Origin: Gloeocapsopsis crepidinum LEGE 06123
GTDB lineage: Bacteria > Cyanobacteriota > Cyanobacteriia > Cyanobacteriales > Chroococcidiopsidaceae
NCBI RefSeq assembly: GCF_015207655.1
Contig: NZ_JADEWN010000035.1
Coordinates: forward strand, 1-57,618
Length of the DNA: 57,618 nucleotides
Direction: 5' to 3'
This document shows positions 19,455-28,266 of this stretch, piece after piece. Each line of letters begins with the position of its first letter. Positions within the stretch are counted from its first letter, which is position 1. The notes below the pieces were generated by a model that saw nothing but the letters and a program-made list of their open reading frames with translations, was not told the origin of the DNA and searched no databases. Made by a program: the position numbers and the translations under genes.

Positions 19455-19616
19455 TCATTCTCCAAAGCACCAAAACAACACCAGTGCTACCGTACCCCAA
19501 ATCAGCATATTAGGTAAATGCAACTCTCTAATAAAAGTTAGCGGAGTTAAAACAAAGATTTCAGTTATCCAACTTGAAGTAAGAAGCAAAAACAGGATTA
19601 ATAAAAATGGCGGCAT
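19455..19616 (-). CDS. Small two-helix membrane protein
   Basis: A 53-residue frame, MPPFLLILFLLLTSSWITEI and so on, with two hydrophobic helices (about 2-22 and 33-50) ending WCFGE. It resembles short hypothetical proteins I associate with cyanobacteria, but no function is known. An in-frame extension to 19688 would add a cysteine- and arginine-rich N-terminus that looks non-coding. It lies just upstream of purH on the same strand. Confidence 0.45.
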   Translation of the reverse strand: MPPFLLILFLLLTSSWITEIFVLTPLTFIRELHLPNMLIWGTVALVLFWCFGE

Positions 19617-19898
19617 AAAAGTTATATATTTTGGCAAGCAACATTTTTCCACAGCAGCGATCTGCCGAAGGCACGGGCGTTTCGCCATCGCACCCAGTTG
19701 TAATCCTAAATTATTTGCGAAGACCTCTCCTTATCTCTTTGCTCTGTATCTTCGTGGTAGCCTACCTACGTTAAACAAGAATTGTCACAAGTCAGACAGG
19801 GCTATTGCTGCTCTTCTCATTTTAAATTTTTAATTACCAAGCTACAGAAAACGCTAAGATAAATTGTGAAATGTTTTGCCTACGATGGGTATTTTAAG

Positions 19899-20687
19899 GT
19901 GTTCTCTACCCTGCTTGCTGACTTTCAAATTATTTTCGAGCGCGATCCAGCAGCACGTAACTGGCTGGAGGTGTTATTCTTCTATCCTGGCTTACAAGCA
20001 ATCTTATTACACCGGATAGCACACAAGCTCTATAAAATAGGTATTCCCTTTATTCCTCGTTTGATCTCTTTTATAGCACGATTCATCACAGGAATTGAGA
20101 TTCACCCAGGTGCAGTCATTGGACAAGGGTTTTTTATCGATCATGGCATGGGAGTTGTGATCGGAGAAACCGCAATTATTGGCAATGATGTTTTGCTCTA
20201 CCAAGGTGTTACGCTTGGTGGTACAGGTAAAGAAAGCGGCAAGAGACACCCTACAGTAGGTGATAATGTGGTAGTTGGTGCTGGTGCTAAAGTTTTAGGT
20301 AATATTGAAATTGGCAACAATGTGCGAATTGGCGCAGGTTCAGTAGTACTACGTAATGTCCCTTCTAATTGCACAGTTGTGGGTGTGCCAGGACGTGTTA
20401 TCTATCGCTCTGGAGTCCGTGTCGATCCTCTAGAACATGGTAGTTTACCAGATTCAGAAGCAGAAGTCATTCGTGCTTTGGTTGATCGGATAGAATCTTT
20501 AGAGCAACAAGTAGAGCAATTACAGCACAAGCAAGCTCCTGCACCTGTGTATCATATCTCGATTGCTACAGAAGATGTCAGTGACGCAACCGAAAACGAA
20601 CATAACAAGATACCAACAACTCAAGGTGCAGCTTGTCAATTAAAAAACAAAGCAATTCAAGAGTTTTTAGACGGTGCTGGAATTTAA
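19899..20687 (+). CDS. cysE: Serine O-acetyltransferase
   Basis: It acetylates serine with acetyl-CoA to give O-acetylserine, the carbon skeleton for cysteine. The N-terminal helical domain ([20 protein letters not shown]) is followed by a left-handed beta-helix of hexapeptide repeats from about residue 65. It includes [19 protein letters not shown] (catalytic His/Asp region) and [21 protein letters not shown]-terminal coiled-coil-like, Gln-rich tail follows. The frame can start at GTG 19866, but the GTG at 19899 yields the family-like N-terminus [15 protein letters not shown]. Neither has a strong ribosome-binding site, so the start is uncertain. Confidence 0.92.
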   Translation: MFSTLLADFQIIFERDPAARNWLEVLFFYPGLQAILLHRIAHKLYKIGIPFIPRLISFIARFITGIEIHPGAVIGQGFFIDHGMGVVIGETAIIGNDVLLYQGVTLGGTGKESGKRHPTVGDNVVVGAGAKVLGNIEIGNNVRIGAGSVVLRNVPSNCTVVGVPGRVIYRSGVRVDPLEHGSLPDSEAEVIRALVDRIESLEQQVEQLQHKQAPAPVYHISIATEDVSDATENEHNKIPTTQGAACQLKNKAIQEFLDGAGI

Positions 20688-20690
20688 ACT

Positions 20691-21257
20691 TTAAGGATTG
20701 ATTTCTTGAGTAGACCAAATGCAATCGCTACTGCGAGTATAAAGATATCTATTCTGTGGTTCACCACGTAGTTTTAGGTGATCTACCTCGATAGGTTCGA
20801 GTAGTAACAAACAAAAATGCGGTAGAGGTTGCGTTGCATCTGGTGGTGGAACATCAAATCCTGTGTTTGCTCTTGGTTTCCCAGGATGAGGAAATGCAAA
20901 GAGTAATCGCGCTGCGTCGCTAATTTCACGCCAGGTATCTTGACGTGCTTGTTGTAGAGTTGTGTCGGGGTGATCTTCGCCGATTAAATTCAAGTAACCA
21001 CCAATGCGAAATTGTTCGCGGGTATCAACAAAGTACCAACAAGCTTCCGCCCAAGGTTGATGTGCTATTTGTTCGGGTTTTTGCGTACGTGCATCGACGA
21101 TAAATTTTAATTGATCGGTATCTTCAAGAAAACCGCGAAAGACAACAGTACGATTCGCAGGGCGATTATCCAAGCGCACCGTTGCAAGTTGTAAGTAGCG
21201 AGACGGTTGCGGATTTTTATGCAAAGCACGCGCTAGAGGCGATCGCCAAGGAGCCAC
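20691..21257 (-). CDS. PPOX-class FMN flavoprotein (pyridoxamine-phosphate-oxidase-like)
   Basis: A 188-residue split-barrel flavoprotein of the Npun_F5749-type cyanobacterial subgroup. It shows RYLQLATVRLDNRPANRTVV, FIVDARTQKPEQIAHQP, then ACWYFVDTREQFRIGG, the FMN-binding and dimer segments of the PNPOx fold. Its reaction is unknown; the subgroup lacks evidence of true PNP oxidase activity. It is convergent with cysE, with stops 3 nt apart. Confidence 0.82.
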   Translation of the reverse strand: MAPWRSPLARALHKNPQPSRYLQLATVRLDNRPANRTVVFRGFLEDTDQLKFIVDARTQKPEQIAHQPWAEACWYFVDTREQFRIGGYLNLIGEDHPDTTLQQARQDTWREISDAARLLFAFPHPGKPRANTGFDVPPPDATQPLPHFCLLLLEPIEVDHLKLRGEPQNRYLYTRSSDCIWSTQEINP

Positions 21258-21321
21258 AATTTTATCTCCAAATACGTTTATCTAATGCCATCATGCCCTA
21301 ACAAACAAGTAATAACGTATT

Positions 21322-22010
21322 TTAAAGACTATCAGGATCAATTCCCATTTCTAGTAGACGTGCTACTAATCGTTGCACGCGTTGTTCAGCTAAATTTGCG
21401 CGATCTCTTTCTTGCTGTGCTACTTCTTCTGGGGTAAGTAATCGCTTTCCTGCCTCATCGTACCAATAAAGCCATTCTCGCCTCCAGCCTTGATGTGTGC
21501 CTTGTTCTCGCCCTATCCCTAAGCCAATTTCTGGTATCCAACACAGTTCATCAGTTTGTAGCACGTACTGACCATCAACCAAGCGATAACCCTCCAAAGC
21601 TTTCCGTTTGTGGCGTTTGCCTCTCTCTGGAGCATAACTAACATAGTACAAAATCCCTAAGGGAGCATAATCAATTTTTTTCTGTTCGTACTCGCCGCTG
21701 TAGGTTTTGGAAACGACTTCTAAAGCTAAAACTGGTACTTTGTTGTCTTCTTCCCACAAAACATAGCTTAAACGCCCTGCTTCGCCAACAAAGCAATCGA
21801 CACCCAAACTCAAGAACCCATCAGGGACAATTGGTGGTTCTCCTGGGTTGTAGTAAATTCCCATATCAACACCAAAGAACCAATCGCTGCGATTTGCCCA
21901 GATCAACGCTAATATTGCTGCTAAAAGATTGGGAATCTGTCCACCGGCGTGTCGTCAGAATCAGGCAGTTCAGCAGATGTGGGCAATTGCCGTGGGTCGT
22001 ACTGTACCAT
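21322..22010 (-). pseudogene. Uma2-family gene with a frameshifting deletion near its 5' end
   Basis: The downstream frame (21322-21930) encodes most of a Uma2 protein: FFGVDMGIYYNPGEPPIVPD, then VLALEVVSKTYSGEYEQKK and a C-terminal coiled segment (QERDRANLAEQRVQRLVARL). The expected N-terminus is in another frame: ATG 22010 gives MVQYDPRQLPTSAELPDSDD then TPVD and soon stops. The family-like continuation IPNLLAAILALIWAN resumes in the lower frame at about 21930. From the family pattern I infer that roughly 16 nt were lost near 21930. A shorter protein from an internal start could still be made, but it would lack the first helix. Confidence 0.7.
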
Positions 22011-22228
22011 AACCGCCTCTGCAAAAATGTTGAGAAAAACGTACTTGCATCAACGATTGTAGCTTGGTGGATAACGGCTTTGAGTTACGTACAAATCTAC
22101 ATGCAAAGTAGAATTACCCACTACTGCTAGCGCAAATCTTCAAAAATTTCAACGTCTTTACCACTATATACAAATGACGTATAGTCTTAATCTATCCCAA
22201 ACCAACACGACGATAAATTTCCTCATCT

Positions 22229-25200
22229 ATGGTTCGAGAGCTTGAGCGTACTAATCAAACTAGCCAGTTCCCCGAAACTGCGCCTGCTGCTAATCCCGTA
22301 TTTTTCAGAACTTATAGCCGTCGCCAGCCGAACGGCAAACGTGAAAGCTGGGAAGAAGTCTGCGATCGCACGCTCAAGGGTTTAGTTAAGTTGGGTAAAC
22401 TCACCGACACTGAAGTTGCTATCCTTGCTAAAATGCAGCAGCAGATGAAGGCGCTTCCTAGTGGACGTTGGTTATGGGTTGGTGGCACAGAATGGATCGA
22501 AAAGCAAGAAAATTTTTCTGGAGCCTATAACTGCACGAGTACCAACGTTACCGACTGGCGGGCGTTTGGCTTGATGATGGATCTGGCAATGATGGGTTGT
22601 GGCACTGGTGCTGTTCTCGAACCGCAATACATCAATCAACTTCCACTAATTCGCAATCGCTTAAACGTGACAATTGCTGGAGAAATTGGGATAACACCAG
22701 CTATTCGTAGGAAAGAAAATACTGAAATTCAGATTTCTGGTAACGATATCACAATCTACGTCGGTGATAGTCGTCAAGGTTGGGTGAAATCATATCAAAC
22801 TCTCCTCGAACTATCCAGTGATAAACAGTTTGCTGGAGAAGTCAATGTCCGTGTCGATCTTCGTAATGTCCGCCCTGCAGGTGAACTCCTCAAAGGCTTC
22901 GGCGGTGTTGCTAACCCGATTAAGTTACCCGAACTATATCAACGCTGTGCAGCAATTCTCAACAAAGCGGTAGGACGCCAACTCAATTCAGTTGAATGCT
23001 GTTTACTGATTGATGAAGCTGCTGTTGTCGTTGTCGCAGGCAATGTCAGGCGTTCAGCTGGAATGCGTCAAGGTGACAGCGACGATGAATTATTTGCCAA
23101 TGCCAAAGGTAATCTATGGCAACAAGATGAGAATGGTAACTGGCGAATCGATCCCGAACGCGATGCGCTACGAATGGCAAATCATACTCGCGTGTTTCAT
23201 CGTCAACCAACTTTAGATGAATGTGTTGATGCCGTACGCAATCAATATTATTCAGGCGAAGGGGCAATTCAATATGCACCCGAAGCGATCGCCCGTGCTA
23301 ACGCAGATATCTTAACAACTCCTGAACTCAAAACCGAATTTATCCAAGCTTATTCCCAAGGTAAAGAACAAGCAAGAGCATGGTTGCGCGATCGCTTTAA
23401 TGAATTTCCACCTGAAGAAATCGCCCACAGATTATCAAGATATGCTCTGAATCCTTGCGGAGAAATCGTTGGCGCAAATTTCCATTGTGTCTCAGGAGAA
23501 ACTTTGTTAATTACCCGCCAAGGTATTCACAAAATTAAAGATATTGTTGGCGAAGAAATTGAAATTTGGAATGGTAAACACTGGAGTAAAGTTGTTCCAT
23601 TTCAAACTAATACTGACCAGAAATTATATCGAGTAGAATTTGGTGATGGCTCATATTTAGACGTGACAGAATACCATCGATTCTTTGTTAAAGATAGATT
23701 TGGTAAAAGCTATCAAGAAGTACAAACAAAAGAACTATTATCATATAGCAAATACTCAATTCATACCGAACCATTTGTAATTGAATATCAAGATGGAGAA
23801 GCTATTAATTCTGCGTATGCTTATACATTAGGAGTAGCTGTAGGTGACGGAAATTTAGATCGGAATGGCAACGCAAAGATCAGAGTATACACCAAGAAAG
23901 CTGAACTTTTAGTTTCTGGAAAAAAATCGCCTTTAAGAAACTATGATTACTTGCCTTCTTTTGTAGACATTACTGACTTAGGGTTTTCAGGAGAACTCTT
24001 ATATCGTTTGAAAACACAAGCTGATGCGTTAAATATAATTGGTTCATGGAACAAGCAAGCAATTCTTGCTTTTATAGCTGGGCTAGCTGATACCGATGGT
24101 TCTAATACTCAAGGAAATGGCATTAGAATTTATATTGCTGACTACGAAAGAGCGCATCGATTACAGCTACTTTTAACCAAATGCGGACTTCAGTCATCGG
24201 TAAATATGATGGCTCGTAAGGCATCTGCAACAAACTTAGGTAAAAGAGCGCAAGATCTATATTATTTGCAGATTACTGATTGCAATCAAATTCCTTGCCA
24301 GAGATTGGATACAAGTAAAGGATGTAAGCCTACAGCAAAAGAAAAATGGCAAGTCATCAAAAGCGTGGAAGAGTTACCAGGCTATCACGATACTTATTGC
24401 TTCAATGAGCCAGAATTACATAAGGGAGTTTTTGGCAATACTTTAACTGGAAATTGCAATTTGTCTGAGATCCATCTTAATCAAATTGATCCGAATAATC
24501 AGCAAGAACAAGTAGAAGCATTTACTGCTGGAGCGCTCTCAGTTGCGACGCTATTGAATCACAAATTTATTGAACCACGCTACCAAAAATCGCGCGAGTT
24601 AGACCCAATTGTTGGTGTATCTTTTACAGGATTATTTGACTTTTTTGTTCGTGCTTTCGGTGTTGATTGGCTACATTGGTGGACAGCAGGAAGACCAGAA
24701 ACACCACAAGGCTTAGAGTATAAACAAAAAGAGCAAGAATATCTTAGTAGATGGAAAGAAATTGTTCATCAGGTGATCTGGGAATATTGCGATCGCCACA
24801 ACATTAAACGCCCGAACCGCTGTACGACTGTGCAACCATCAGGAACAAAATCTTTACTCACAGGTGCTTCTCCTGGTTGGCATCCTCCCAAAGCGCAACG
24901 CTTTATTCGCCGCATCACATTTCGCAGTCACGATCCTGTGGCACTAGCTTGTATTGACTACGGTTACAGCGTTGTCCCATCGCAATCGGATAAAGATGAA
25001 AATGGCAATTTGCTTAACGATCCGTTCGATCCGCGTTGTACCGAATGGTTAGTCGAGATTCCAGTGGCTGTACCTTGGGCTGATTTACCAGGTGCGGATG
25101 AAATTGATATCAGTCAATTTAGTGCGATCGCTCAAATGGATTTCTATATGCAAGTCCAAAAGTATTATGTCTCGCACAACACCTCCGCCACCATCGAACT

Positions 25201-25501
25201 ACGGGAAAACGAAGTTGAAGCCTTGGGTACTCGCATTTACGAGACAATTCAAAATAATGAAGGCTATATCTCAGCTGCGCTGCTAGCACGATTCGACGAT
25301 CATCAAACTTTCCCTCGCCTACCTTTTGAACCAATATCTAAACAACAATATGAGCAACTAATGCAACAAGTCAAAACACAACGTCGCACCAACGTTTTTC
25401 AGTCAGCGTTAATTCAATACGATGCCAAAGATTTATCAGAGGTAGGACCTGCAGGTTGTGACTCTGACAAATGTCTGTTCTCAGACCAAAAACCTAATTG
25501 A
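22229..25501 (+). CDS. nrdJ: Adenosylcobalamin-dependent (class II) ribonucleotide reductase with intein
   Basis: It reduces ribonucleoside triphosphates to deoxynucleotides using coenzyme B12, so needs no oxygen or iron radical subunit. Extein landmarks: YNCTSTNVTDWRAFGLMMDL and GCGTGAVLEP near residues 105-135, GGVANPIKLPELY, the active-site segment NPCGEIVGANFHCNLSEIHL once the intein is removed, and RCTTVQPSGTKSLLTGASPG near residue 870. The C-terminus (AGCDSDKC) carries the redox-active Cys pair. A 323-residue intein occupies residues 420-742, leaving 767 extein residues, a normal size. No cobalamin riboswitch was recognised upstream. A conserved small gene follows 48 nt downstream. Confidence 0.94.
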   Translation: MVRELERTNQTSQFPETAPAANPVFFRTYSRRQPNGKRESWEEVCDRTLKGLVKLGKLTDTEVAILAKMQQQMKALPSGRWLWVGGTEWIEKQENFSGAYNCTSTNVTDWRAFGLMMDLAMMGCGTGAVLEPQYINQLPLIRNRLNVTIAGEIGITPAIRRKENTEIQISGNDITIYVGDSRQGWVKSYQTLLELSSDKQFAGEVNVRVDLRNVRPAGELLKGFGGVANPIKLPELYQRCAAILNKAVGRQLNSVECCLLIDEAAVVVVAGNVRRSAGMRQGDSDDELFANAKGNLWQQDENGNWRIDPERDALRMANHTRVFHRQPTLDECVDAVRNQYYSGEGAIQYAPEAIARANADILTTPELKTEFIQAYSQGKEQARAWLRDRFNEFPPEEIAHRLSRYALNPCGEIVGANFHCVSGETLLITRQGIHKIKDIVGEEIEIWNGKHWSKVVPFQTNTDQKLYRVEFGDGSYLDVTEYHRFFVKDRFGKSYQEVQTKELLSYSKYSIHTEPFVIEYQDGEAINSAYAYTLGVAVGDGNLDRNGNAKIRVYTKKAELLVSGKKSPLRNYDYLPSFVDITDLGFSGELLYRLKTQADALNIIGSWNKQAILAFIAGLADTDGSNTQGNGIRIYIADYERAHRLQLLLTKCGLQSSVNMMARKASATNLGKRAQDLYYLQITDCNQIPCQRLDTSKGCKPTAKEKWQVIKSVEELPGYHDTYCFNEPELHKGVFGNTLTGNCNLSEIHLNQIDPNNQQEQVEAFTAGALSVATLLNHKFIEPRYQKSRELDPIVGVSFTGLFDFFVRAFGVDWLHWWTAGRPETPQGLEYKQKEQEYLSRWKEIVHQVIWEYCDRHNIKRPNRCTTVQPSGTKSLLTGASPGWHPPKAQRFIRRITFRSHDPVALACIDYGYSVVPSQSDKDENGNLLNDPFDPRCTEWLVEIPVAVPWADLPGADEIDISQFSAIAQMDFYMQVQKYYVSHNTSATIELRENEVEALGTRIYETIQNNEGYISAALLARFDDHQTFPRLPFEPISKQQYEQLMQQVKTQRRTNVFQSALIQYDAKDLSEVGPAGCDSDKCLFSDQKPN
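23486..24454 (+). other. LAGLIDADG-containing intein in nrdJ
   Basis: The in-frame insertion starts at Cys420 (block A, CVSGETLLITRQGIHKI) and ends at Asn742 before Cys743 of the extein (LTGN/CNLSEIHL). Removing it rebuilds the uninterrupted reductase motif NPCGEIVGANFHCNLSEI. The block B His lies in VTEYHRFFV. Two LAGLIDADG motifs (TLGVAVGDGNL and FIAGLADTDGS) keep their acidic residues, so the homing endonuclease looks intact. The penultimate residue is Gly rather than the usual His, which can alter the Asn cyclisation step in splicing. Confidence 0.92.
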
Positions 25502-25549
25502 GCAGCCACGCGCTAGAATACAAAGCAATCGAGAACATAGGAAAAATAT

Positions 25550-25765
25550 ATGTTTGGAGACGAACTGAAACCAATTTTCCAGCAATTAACTCAACACCCA
25601 GGCTCTTTTTTAGGTGGTTTCGTTTCTGGCTTGTTGCGGCTAAATCTTGGAGAAGATCCAGTCAAAAGTTGGCTCGATCAACAGCTAGGTTATACCAGTT
25701 ACGCATCGCCAACGAGTCAAGCACAAAATGGTAAAACTGGTCCCCAGTCAATATCAATTGAGTAA
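25550..25765 (+). CDS. Conserved cyanobacterial small protein
   Basis: A 71-residue protein beginning MFGDELKPIFQQLTQHPGSF. One moderately hydrophobic, glycine-rich segment (FLGGFVSGLLRLNLGEDPVK) is followed by SWLDQQLG and a polar tail. It resembles short cyanobacterial hypothetical proteins; no function is known. It starts 48 nt after nrdJ and may be co-transcribed with it. A strong palindromic terminator follows its stop. Confidence 0.7.
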   Translation: MFGDELKPIFQQLTQHPGSFLGGFVSGLLRLNLGEDPVKSWLDQQLGYTSYASPTSQAQNGKTGPQSISIE

Positions 25766-25767
25766 TC

Positions 25768-25790
25768 AGTAGGTGCGATCGCACCTACTT
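25768..25790 (+). terminator. HIP1-centred palindromic terminator
   Basis: A perfect 22-nt palindrome, AGTAGGTGCGATCGCACCTA plus CT (25768-25789), then TTTGC. It has the HIP1 octamer GCGATCGC at its centre and can fold with a 9-bp stem and a GATC loop. It directly follows the stop of the small gene, so it probably ends the nrdJ transcript. Confidence 0.6.
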
Positions 25791-26172
25791 TGCTATTAAT
25801 ATGGCTTTGGTTCAACCCATCACAAATATAATTTTTGCTTATAAATTATATTTATAGAGTAAAGGTAGAAAGACTTGCTACTCAAATACTTGTATTTAGA
25901 CATCGTTAGAGAAATTAAACTAATACAAAACATACAGTCTTTGTAATGCAAGTAACCTTTGACAACTGAGTGGATAGGATATGATAAAACCGTATGCGTA
26001 AGTTCAGTCCTATCATTGGTTGAGTTTTAGACACTGCCAACTCAGTTGCTAGTTTTGAAATTCATCACTGGTAAATAAGACGTACTGTACTTTTGGCAAG
26101 CCTCCTTGACAAAGTTGGAAGTTGTCTTAACTTAACTGAACTTCAGCTTCTGTTCAGACTTACGTGATCGAT
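25791..26172. other. Intergenic region upstream of the RNA-binding protein gene
   Basis: About 380 nt without a supportable gene. It probably holds the promoter and a long leader of the downstream RRM gene; cold-regulated rbp genes of cyanobacteria are known to have long 5' leaders. No defined promoter or stable hairpin was recognised. Confidence 0.5.
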
Positions 26173-26463
26173 ATGACTATTTACGTTGGAAACCTTTCCT
26201 ACCGCGCTACAGAAGACGACTTGAGAGCAGTATTTGCAGAGTATGGTACAGTCAAAAGAATTGTCTTGCCAACAGACCGAGAAACTGGTAGGATGCGCGG
26301 TTTTGCCTTTGTTGATATGACAGAAGATGCTCAAGAAGATGCCGCAATTACGGAATTGGACGGTGCTGAGTGGATGGGACGTCAACTGAGAGTCAACAAA
26401 GCAAAACCGCGTGAAGAAAATAATCGACGCAATGGAACTGGTATGAGGAGAAACGAGTACTAG
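26173..26463 (+). CDS. RRM-domain RNA-binding protein (Rbp family)
   Basis: A 96-residue single-RRM protein. RNP2 is IYVGNL (residues 3-8) and RNP1 is RGFAFVDM (42-49). The C-terminal tail is short, basic and Asn/Arg-rich (KPREENNRRNGTGMRRNEY) without the glycine-rich domain of the cold-induced class. The ATG at 26173 begins the family sequence MTIYVGNLSYRATEDDLRAV; the GTG three codons upstream is less likely. Such proteins bind mRNA; some guide transcripts to the membrane or help cold adaptation in cyanobacteria. Confidence 0.92.
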   Translation: MTIYVGNLSYRATEDDLRAVFAEYGTVKRIVLPTDRETGRMRGFAFVDMTEDAQEDAAITELDGAEWMGRQLRVNKAKPREENNRRNGTGMRRNEY

Positions 26464-26776
26464 TTACCCTTGTTACCGCTAGTGAGTAAAAGCTACATTT
26501 GCTAACACTTAACTAGTCTGTAAAAAAGCAAAGCTGCTCCGGCAAGTTATGGAACACAGACAAGATACCATAACAAGTCGGTTATTTTTATTGGAGAATT
26601 TAACTAAAGTTTCCAACAAATAACTATCTGTTGACTTTTCTTTCTTACCTACGGTAAATTATGCATTCCTTATAGTTTAAACTAACGCTGTTTTCACCAA
26701 ATTTGTCATAAGTATGGCACTCTGAAGAACAGAGAGGAATATCTAAATTTTTCGCAAGTAACCAGCGAACAGCGTT
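26464..26776. other. Intergenic region between rbp and ispG
   Basis: About 310 nt with no gene. A small hairpin, AGCAAAGCTGCT (about 26527-26538), lies after an A6 run and reads best as a weak minus-strand terminator. The ispG promoter must lie here, but no clear elements were seen. Confidence 0.45.
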
Positions 26777-28003
26777 ATGCAAACCTTGCCTACTCCATCA
26801 ACTAATATTAACCCTATCTCTGGGTCATTAACTGATACCACGATCCATCGCCGCAAAACCCGTCCGGTTCAGGTTGGCAATGTCACCATTGGTGGTGGCT
26901 ATCCTGTGGTAGTGCAATCAATGATTAATGAAGACACGCTTGATGTAGATGGTTCTGTTGCTGCCATTCGGCGCTTGCACGAAATCGGCTGCGAGATTGT
27001 CCGAGTTACTGTACCAAGCATGGCTCATGCTAAAGCTTTAGCAGAAATCAAGCAAAAACTCCATCAAACTTACAAATCTGTACCACTCGTTGCAGATGTC
27101 CATCACAATGGCATGAAAATTGCCTTGGAAGTTGCTAAGCACGTAGATAAAGTGCGCATCAATCCAGGGTTATATGTGTTTGAAAAACCGAAAACGGACA
27201 GAACAGAATACTCACAAGCCGAGTTTGACGAGATTGGTGACAAGATTCGAGAAACGTTAGAACCTTTAGTCATTTCCCTGCGCGACCAAGGCAAAGCAAT
27301 GCGTATTGGAGTCAATCATGGTTCGCTTGCCGAAAGAATGCTATTTACCTATGGAGATACACCTGAAGGAATGGTGGAATCTGCTTTAGAGTTCATTCGG
27401 ATTTGTGAGTCATTAGATTTTCGGAATTTGGTCATTTCGCTTAAAGCATCGCGCGTTCCTGTGATGCTAGCTGCTTACCGCTTGATGGCTCAAAAAATGG
27501 ACGCTTTAGGAATGGATTACCCCTTGCATCTAGGTGTAACTGAAGCGGGTGATGGTGAGTATGGTCGCATCAAGTCCACTGCAGGAATTGGTACTCTCTT
27601 AGCAGAGGGTATTGGCGATACTATCCGCGTATCGCTTACTGAAGCACCTGAGAAGGAAATTCCAGTCTGCTATAGCATCCTACAAGCACTTGGCTTACGT
27701 AAGACAATGGTGGAGTACGTCGCTTGTCCTTCTTGCGGTCGTACTTTGTTCAATTTAGAAGAGGTGTTACACAAAGTCCGCGAAGCAACGAAACATCTTA
27801 CTGGTTTAGATATTGCAGTAATGGGCTGTATTGTGAACGGACCAGGAGAAATGGCAGATGCAGATTACGGCTACGTTGGTAAGCAACCAGGTTACATTTC
27901 TTTGTATCGTGGTAGAGACGAAATCAAGCGCGTTCCTGAAGCTCAAGGTGTTGATGAGTTAATCAATCTCATCAAAGCAGATGGACGCTGGGTTGAACCA
28001 TAA
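26777..28003 (+). CDS. ispG: 4-hydroxy-3-methylbut-2-enyl diphosphate synthase
   Basis: The penultimate enzyme of the MEP isoprenoid pathway: it converts MEcPP to HMBPP with a [4Fe-4S] cluster fed by ferredoxin in cyanobacteria. The 408-residue sequence shows [20 protein letters not shown] at the N-terminus, the TIM-barrel segments [18 protein letters not shown] and [20 protein letters not shown], and cluster ligands C317 and C320 (CPSCGRT) with C351 ([17 protein letters not shown]). It is the short two-domain form. It is probably monocistronic; an inverted-repeat region follows the stop. Confidence 0.96.
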   Translation: MQTLPTPSTNINPISGSLTDTTIHRRKTRPVQVGNVTIGGGYPVVVQSMINEDTLDVDGSVAAIRRLHEIGCEIVRVTVPSMAHAKALAEIKQKLHQTYKSVPLVADVHHNGMKIALEVAKHVDKVRINPGLYVFEKPKTDRTEYSQAEFDEIGDKIRETLEPLVISLRDQGKAMRIGVNHGSLAERMLFTYGDTPEGMVESALEFIRICESLDFRNLVISLKASRVPVMLAAYRLMAQKMDALGMDYPLHLGVTEAGDGEYGRIKSTAGIGTLLAEGIGDTIRVSLTEAPEKEIPVCYSILQALGLRKTMVEYVACPSCGRTLFNLEEVLHKVREATKHLTGLDIAVMGCIVNGPGEMADADYGYVGKQPGYISLYRGRDEIKRVPEAQGVDELINLIKADGRWVEP

Positions 28004-28014
28004 AGATTAGGATT

Positions 28015-28076
28015 CAAGAGTTTTGAGTTTTGAGTTAAATCTTCTTCAATTCATAACTCAAAATTCTCAATTCATA
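28015..28076. repeat. TTTTGAG repeat with inverted partner, possible ispG terminator
   Basis: Two tandem copies of TTTTGAG (28021-28034) are followed about 20 nt later by complementary sequence AACTCAAAATTCTCAATTC. Together they can form a long imperfect hairpin after ispG. The same heptamer appears in tandem after dpsA (41327). Confidence 0.55.
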
Positions 28077-28266
28077 GTTTTGCGTAGCAGCGAGAAAAAC
28101 AGTAAAGTAAATTAAGAATAATGAAGGAATATTGAAGAATATTTATCCTTCGTAAATTTTTGAATTTTAGCCCCCCGACCCCTAGTATCCGAACCCTATT
28201 CACTGAGATCGTGTGTTACATTGAGCATACTTGAATTGCATTTTCCCTACGACTTTTGCAGTCACT

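Noticed and set aside
22011-22228. Possible cobalamin riboswitch upstream of the B12-dependent nrdJ
   Set aside because: No B12-box-like sequence or matching stem was seen; the leader is short and AT-rich.
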